Below, piece after piece: positions 59,551 to 64,000 of a DNA stretch of 64,000 nt. Each line of letters starts with the position of its first letter. The first letter of the stretch is position 1. The notes under the pieces are model-generated. The model ran no database searches. It saw nothing but the letters and a program-made list of their open reading frames with translations, and had not been told where the DNA came from. This DNA is from an uncultured Olleya sp. (GTDB lineage Bacteria > Bacteroidota > Bacteroidia > Flavobacteriales > Flavobacteriaceae): the NCBI GenBank assembly GCA_947503885.1, contig CANNFD010000010.1, forward strand, positions 35,941-99,940, given 5' to 3'. The translations under genes and the position numbers were made by a program.

Positions 59551-61494
59551 TTTGTATTCATTTGTAATTATAAACTTCGATCGTCTATTAAGCTCATGTT
59601 CTTTATCAGAGCATTTTACTCCATTTGTACAATGGTTAAGTATCTGTGACTCGCCATAACCTATAGCACTTTGTACTCTATCTTCTGCTATACCTCTAGA
59701 AAACAAGTAGTCTCTTGTTGATTTAGCGCGTCTATCAGACAGTTTTAAGTTATATGCATCTCTACCACGACTATCTGTATGCGCTTCTATTTTTATGACC
59801 ATTCTAGGGTGCTCTCTCATAACAGCAACAATATTTTCTAGTTCATAAGCTGCATCTGGTCTTATATAAGCCTTATCATAATCAAAATAAATAGGATTAA
59901 TTACAATTTCGTTATCTATAATTAAAGGTGTTAAATATAAGTCTATTGTAGTTGTTTCTTGGTTTATAGAAGAAGTCTTAAATTCTTGTTTGTCCGGTCT
60001 ATAAATAACACGCTCTGCCAAAACAGTATAGGTTTTATCACATCCAAGGTCTTTAAATAGATATTTACCATCTTTTTCTGTATGATAAGTATCTATAACT
60101 TTACCATCAATATTAAGTAAAACTACTCTTACTTTTTCAAGGGGTTCTTTAGTCAAATCATCATAAGCTATACCTTCTAATGTTTGTTTACATTCATATT
60201 TACCAAAAGTATAAATATCGTCACCACCTTGTCCACCTTCTCTATTAGAAGATAAGTAACCGGATTGAGTATCCGTGTCTATAAAAAAGCAAAAATCATC
60301 AAAAGGGCTATTAAAAGGTGCTCCAAGATTTTTTATATAGACTTCTGTAGTATCGCTTTTTTTTATTTTTAAAAGATTTGTTTCAAAAATATCTAACAAT
60401 CCAAGATTTAGGTTTGCATCACTAGAAAAATATAAAGTAGAATCTTTTGCTACAAAAGGGAACTTTTCATTTCCTTCTGTATTAATTTTTTCTCCTAAGT
60501 TTATCGGGTTACCATATGTACCATCGTTGTTAATGGATACTTTATATAAATCTGTTTGACCAAAACCTCCCGCCATATCAGAGACAAAATATAAAGTTTT
60601 ATTGTCTGGACTTAATGCAGGTGCACCACAAGAATAGGAATTATTATTAAATGGTAACTCAATAACATTAGTCCATTTATTTCCTGATAATGTTGCTTTA
60701 TATGTTTTTAAAAAGGAAGTCCCTTCTTTAGAGTATTTACGCTTGTCTTTTTTAGTTACATTGTTTCTAGTAAAATACATAGTTTTACCGTCATTAGTAA
60801 TAGCAACTAAGCCTTCATGGACGTCTTTTGTGTTAATTAACGAAGTAAGCTTCTTTGAATTACTAAAGGTTTTTATTCCATTTTCAATTTTTAAATCAGC
60901 TTCAAAAATATTTAAATATGGTTCGTTATTCCATTCATATAATTCATTTTCATCGGTAATAGAATCCTTAACCCAAGTAGAGTAGTAGTACAATTTATCT
61001 TTTTGTTCATATCCACCAAAATCAGAATAACTTGTGTTAATTGGAAGATTTTCCAGCTCAACATACACTTTTTCAGTGTTTGTTAATTGGTTGTAATTTT
61101 CAATATTAAAGTTATCAATATCTTTAATACGGTTGTCTTTTTTATTTCTTTTATTAAAAGTTCTTAAATATTCATTTGCGAGTTCATATTTTTTTTGACT
61201 TCTTAAGGTTTGTACATATTTGTATATGTACTCAGAGTCTATTGATGGGTGTTTTGTTATTGCTTTATTGTACCAAAACTCTGCTTTTTCAACCTTACTT
61301 GTATTAAAATAGCAATCACCTATCCTAGTTAATATATAGGCTGTGCTGTCTTCCTTCTTTAATGCTTCTTTGTATAGCTCAGCTGCTTTTTCATAAGAAA
61401 AATCTCTAAAAAAATTATCAGCGACTTTAGTCTGTGCAACAGCTTGTTGTACAAATAAAAAAAGAATTATATATGTAGTTACTTTAAATTTCAT
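59548..61494 (-). CDS. OmpA family protein with TPR and PD40 repeats
   Basis: 648 residues. Signal peptide (QQAVAQ); TPR-like helices (about 25-140); WD40-like PD40 beta repeats (about 200-420; GAPALSPDNKTLYFVSDMAGGFGQTDLYKV, YLSSNREGGQGGDDIYTF); a CarboxypepD_reg-like domain; and a C-terminal OmpA peptidoglycan-binding domain (IKIEAHTDSRGRDAYNLKLSDRRAKSTRDYL). PorE-like; it anchors the PorP/SprF and adhesin set to the cell wall. One base gap follows the SprF gene. Confidence 0.87.
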   Translation of the reverse strand: MKFKVTTYIILFLFVQQAVAQTKVADNFFRDFSYEKAAELYKEALKKEDSTAYILTRIGDCYFNTSKVEKAEFWYNKAITKHPSIDSEYIYKYVQTLRSQKKYELANEYLRTFNKRNKKDNRIKDIDNFNIENYNQLTNTEKVYVELENLPINTSYSDFGGYEQKDKLYYYSTWVKDSITDENELYEWNNEPYLNIFEADLKIENGIKTFSNSKKLTSLINTKDVHEGLVAITNDGKTMYFTRNNVTKKDKRKYSKEGTSFLKTYKATLSGNKWTNVIELPFNNNSYSCGAPALSPDNKTLYFVSDMAGGFGQTDLYKVSINNDGTYGNPINLGEKINTEGNEKFPFVAKDSTLYFSSDANLNLGLLDIFETNLLKIKKSDTTEVYIKNLGAPFNSPFDDFCFFIDTDTQSGYLSSNREGGQGGDDIYTFGKYECKQTLEGIAYDDLTKEPLEKVRVVLLNIDGKVIDTYHTEKDGKYLFKDLGCDKTYTVLAERVIYRPDKQEFKTSSINQETTTIDLYLTPLIIDNEIVINPIYFDYDKAYIRPDAAYELENIVAVMREHPRMVIKIEAHTDSRGRDAYNLKLSDRRAKSTRDYLFSRGIAEDRVQSAIGYGESQILNHCTNGVKCSDKEHELNRRSKFIITNEYK

Positions 61495-61495
61495 T

Positions 61496-62443
61496 TTAAA
61501 AATATCTTGGTGATTTTACACGTTTTGAAGGTTTAAATACTTCAAACATTAATAATAATTCATGTGTTCCGCCTGTATAAGGTCGTAAATCTGAGATGTA
61601 ATGCTCATAGGCATAACCAATTCTCATTTGAGGTGACACCTGGAAGTCTGTTAATGCACCTATTGTCGAAGTGTCTCTGTTATATCTATAACTTCCACCG
61701 ATCCAAAATTTTTCATCAAACAAAAAATGTCCACTTATATCAAAAGACACAGGAGCTCCATTAGTTACCTTAACTAAAGCAGAAGGTTTAAATTTTGTTG
61801 ATTCATTTAAATTAAAAACATAGCCTCCAGTTAAGTAATATCCTACGCGCTCTAAAGCAATATAGTCTACTTCAGGATCTAATGCACTTTGGTTATAATC
61901 TGTATTTAGTATTCTTGGAGCAGATAGACCAATATACCATCTGTTTTGATGCATATATGCACCAACACCAATATTTGGATTCCATCGATTAGTAAAATTA
62001 CTAAAAAACGGATCTATTGCTACTCCTGGGTCATCAAGAAAACCCTCTTGATCTAAATTGTAGTGTGTAAAACCTGCTTTTAATCCAAAAGCTAGTTTTG
62101 TTTTCTCCGACAATTCAATAGTATATGAAAAGTCACCATAAGCATAAACAAAATTTTCGTACCCTAGTTCATCATTAATTACCGATACACCTAAGCCTAT
62201 TTTTTCGTTTGTTAAAGGTGCGTGTACAGATACTGTTGAAGTAGTTGGAGCACCAGCTAATCCAACCCATTGACTTCTATGTAGACCAACAACACTGACA
62301 GTTTCTCTACTTCCTGCATAAGCAGGATTAATAGAAATAGTGTTAAACATGTATTGTGAAAACTGAGGTAATTGCTGTGCTGTTAGTTGCATGCAACTTA
62401 GCATCATTAAAATACCAACTATATATATATTATTTGTTTTCAT
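61496..62443 (-). CDS. PorP/SprF family type IX secretion membrane protein
   Basis: 315 residues. Signal peptide (QLTAQ), then QLPQFSQYMFNTISINPAYAGSRETVSVVGLHRSQWVGLAGAP, the unmistakable PorP/SprF start, followed by barrel strands (FAYGDFSYTIELSEKTKLAFGLKAGFTHY). SprF-type proteins are needed to export or hold large gliding adhesins such as SprB. Between the adhesin gene and OmpA gene, gaps of 9 and 1 bases. Confidence 0.93.
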   Translation of the reverse strand: MKTNNIYIVGILMMLSCMQLTAQQLPQFSQYMFNTISINPAYAGSRETVSVVGLHRSQWVGLAGAPTTSTVSVHAPLTNEKIGLGVSVINDELGYENFVYAYGDFSYTIELSEKTKLAFGLKAGFTHYNLDQEGFLDDPGVAIDPFFSNFTNRWNPNIGVGAYMHQNRWYIGLSAPRILNTDYNQSALDPEVDYIALERVGYYLTGGYVFNLNESTKFKPSALVKVTNGAPVSFDISGHFLFDEKFWIGGSYRYNRDTSTIGALTDFQVSPQMRIGYAYEHYISDLRPYTGGTHELLLMFEVFKPSKRVKSPRYF

Positions 62444-62452
62444 TTATAATCT

Positions 62453-64000
62453 TTATTTAGTTCCTAAATATATAGGGCCTGCTATTGGTTTAATACCACT
62501 ATCCTTAATATCTATTACATAATAATATGTTCCGTTTGGTAACCTTCCAGCAGAACCAACAGATCCGCTAGGACTTTGCCCATTCCAATCGTTTTGATAA
62601 TCTCTAGATTCAAATACTTTATCACCAAAACGGTTAAAGATTTTAATATCTACGATAAATCCACATTCTGCTACACCTCCAACAGTGAAATACTCGTTAT
62701 AAGCATCTCCGTTTGGTGTTACAGCTTTAGATATTTTTAAATCATCTTCACCACATGGTAAAACTATACAATCATCATTGATATTAATTGTAAGTTTTAT
62801 AGTGTTTAAACATCCATTATTGGAAGTTGTATATGTAAATACATAATCACCAAGTTCAACATCTAATGGGTCAAATATTCCATCTGCAATTGTTATGCCA
62901 TCAGTAACAACAACCCATTCAATTGAAGTGTCAGATCCTTCAGGTAAAAAGTCATAAAGATCAATTAAACCATCTTCAATACATTTTTCTTCGTCCATTT
63001 CTGTTGTAAAATTCTCAGTAATTACATTAATTGTATGAGTAATTATTGTGTCATTACCACAATTATCAGTTGCTGTCCAAGTCCAAATTATATCATAAAT
63101 TTCTTCATCACCTGTAAATGTAGTTGTTTCGTTAAATACAACTTCAACTTCATTCATTGAACAGTAATCTTCAAACACTAATTCTGGAATTTCTGGAACA
63201 TTAGAACAAATCACACTTGTTGGTAAATCTATTGGTGTTGTTAATGATGGACCAGTTGTATCTTCTAAGGTAAGAGTTGCAGTAAATGTACTAGAATTTC
63301 CTGTCGCATCAGTTAAAGTGTAGATTACAGTTAATATACCACTAGCACCACAAGTTGATACTAAGTTAGTAAAGTCATAATCTGAAGTTACTGTAAAGTT
63401 ATTATCACATGCATCTGTAGCACAATTTTCTAAAGCTAAAATGTTTGCTGCATCCCAAGCGATAGCTATATTTTCATTTTCTGTACCATTACATTCGATA
63501 GTTTGATCAAGAACTGCACAATTAGAAGTATCTGGAGGTGTTGTATCCTCAATTAAATCTGTTGTTGTCTGAGATGTAGAAGTTTGAGTTGTTCCGTTAA
63601 GAACTTCTTGAGCTGTAGCAGTAGCTGTATTTACTACTTCAGTTGCATCTATATCTATTTGAGTAACTAAATATGTAGCCGTATATACCCATGTTTCATT
63701 TATATCCAATTGAGTATCTCCATCTGTATCTCCAGAAACAAAAACAATTGTTACTGGTGGAGTTGCGTTATCTAATAATGGATCTGTAATAATTACATTT
63801 TCTAATGTTATACTACCAGTATTTGTTACTGTGAACGTATAGGTAATAGTTTCATCTATCTCTGTACAATCATTACCATTTTCATTATTGAAAACTCCAG
63901 TTTTAACTAAGTTAATACCAAATGAAGCATCACAGAATTGATCCGCACCAATCACAAGCGTATCAGTCGCGGTCACCGTAGTACCATCCACATCAGTACC
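62453..64000 (-). CDS. Giant T9SS type B adhesin, C-terminal part
   Basis: At least 515 codons; the frame runs off the right edge and the true start is outside. Visible order from the edge: a DUF11-type repeat (TITYTFTVTNTGSITLENVIITDPL), HYR-like modules (TYTLTDATGNSSTFTATLTLEDTTGPSL), and a C-terminal gliding-motility/CHU_C type B sorting domain (KAVTPNGDAYNEYFTVGG, IKIFNRFGDKVFES, GRLPNGTYYYVIDIKDSG). It is a surface adhesin, SprB-like. The first 100 bases from the edge are more GC-rich, suggesting the tip of a homogenised repeat array. Confidence 0.88.
   Translation of the reverse strand, partial: GTDVDGTTVTATDTLVIGADQFCDASFGINLVKTGVFNNENGNDCTEIDETITYTFTVTNTGSITLENVIITDPLLDNATPPVTIVFVSGDTDGDTQLDINETWVYTATYLVTQIDIDATEVVNTATATAQEVLNGTTQTSTSQTTTDLIEDTTPPDTSNCAVLDQTIECNGTENENIAIAWDAANILALENCATDACDNNFTVTSDYDFTNLVSTCGASGILTVIYTLTDATGNSSTFTATLTLEDTTGPSLTTPIDLPTSVICSNVPEIPELVFEDYCSMNEVEVVFNETTTFTGDEEIYDIIWTWTATDNCGNDTIITHTINVITENFTTEMDEEKCIEDGLIDLYDFLPEGSDTSIEWVVVTDGITIADGIFDPLDVELGDYVFTYTTSNNGCLNTIKLTININDDCIVLPCGEDDLKISKAVTPNGDAYNEYFTVGGVAECGFIVDIKIFNRFGDKVFESRDYQNDWNGQSPSGSVGSAGRLPNGTYYYVIDIKDSGIKPIAGPIYLGTK

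Noticed and set aside
59452..59649. 65-codon plus-strand frame across the CAP/OmpA terminator
   Set aside because: It runs through a strong terminator and overlaps two real genes; no protein features.
1..64000. tRNA, rRNA or mobile elements
   Set aside because: No tRNA-like T-loop signature or cloverleaf, rRNA sequence, transposase or terminal inverted repeat was noticed in a reading of the window.

Overview
This window reads as ordinary chromosome from a low-GC member of the Flavobacteriaceae (Bacteroidota). The grounds are: type IX secretion (T9SS) genes and sorting domains, PorP/SprF and PorQ proteins, families largely restricted to flavobacteria (DUF4294, DUF6048, DUF6452, a 'Lacal_2735' small protein), promoters of the Bacteroidota type (TAnnTTTG at -7) and almost no Shine-Dalgarno sequences. 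I see no transposase, phage module, CRISPR array, tRNA or rRNA. Most genes are housekeeping, so the unexplained signal is mainly in the intergenic DNA.

Layout. 1-5.7 kb: tail of a WYL-domain regulator, a possible small RNA, NUDIX hydrolase, M42 aminopeptidase, DUF4294, a PAQR membrane protein, DUF4268, a ZIP transporter and a methyltransferase. 5.8-12.7 kb: THUMP RNA methyltransferase with a phosphoethanolamine transferase; rlmD with two cell-envelope proteins; rocD with a structured leader. 12.8-19.2 kb: a T9SS cargo protein, Smr protein, calcium-repeat lipoprotein, cysteine desulfurase, hydrolase, a 55-residue protein and a decayed DUF2306 gene. 19.2-26 kb: an M23 peptidase / TonB receptor operon ending in two unrecognised exported proteins. 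26.1-28.6 kb: coiled-coil protein, zapA, 6S-like RNA, rny. 28.6-36.3 kb: two sister PAS histidine kinases, xerD, aroQ, three small outer-membrane barrels with repeated upstream elements, lpdA. 36.4-45 kb: NDH-2, twin msrB genes, M48 lipoprotein, UMF1 transporter, lipoprotein, and an ECF sigma / anti-sigma / envelope-protein operon. 45.3-54.9 kb: lon, three LysM proteins, porQ, cmk, rpsA and a T9SS cargo protein. 55-64 kb: pyrR-pyrB-STAS-like-rnz, DUF3784, pdxH, a CAP lipoprotein and the T9SS triad OmpA / PorP-SprF / giant adhesin, which runs off the right edge.

How the genes work together. The envelope is the main theme: T9SS (porQ, PorP/SprF, two type-A cargo proteins, a type-B adhesin), peptidoglycan proteins (M23, LysM, OmpA), lipoprotein proteases and outer-membrane barrels. 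RNA metabolism is the second theme (rny, 6S-like RNA, rlmD, THUMP methyltransferase, rpsA, rnz). The most interesting points are helically phased TGTTAA-type repeats before all three barrel genes, two or three other phased operator sets (before a T9SS gene, a CAP lipoprotein, and between msrB and M48), a candidate non-coding RNA at 370-546, and a structured rocD leader. Several start codons were moved because a promoter -7 box covers the longer start.
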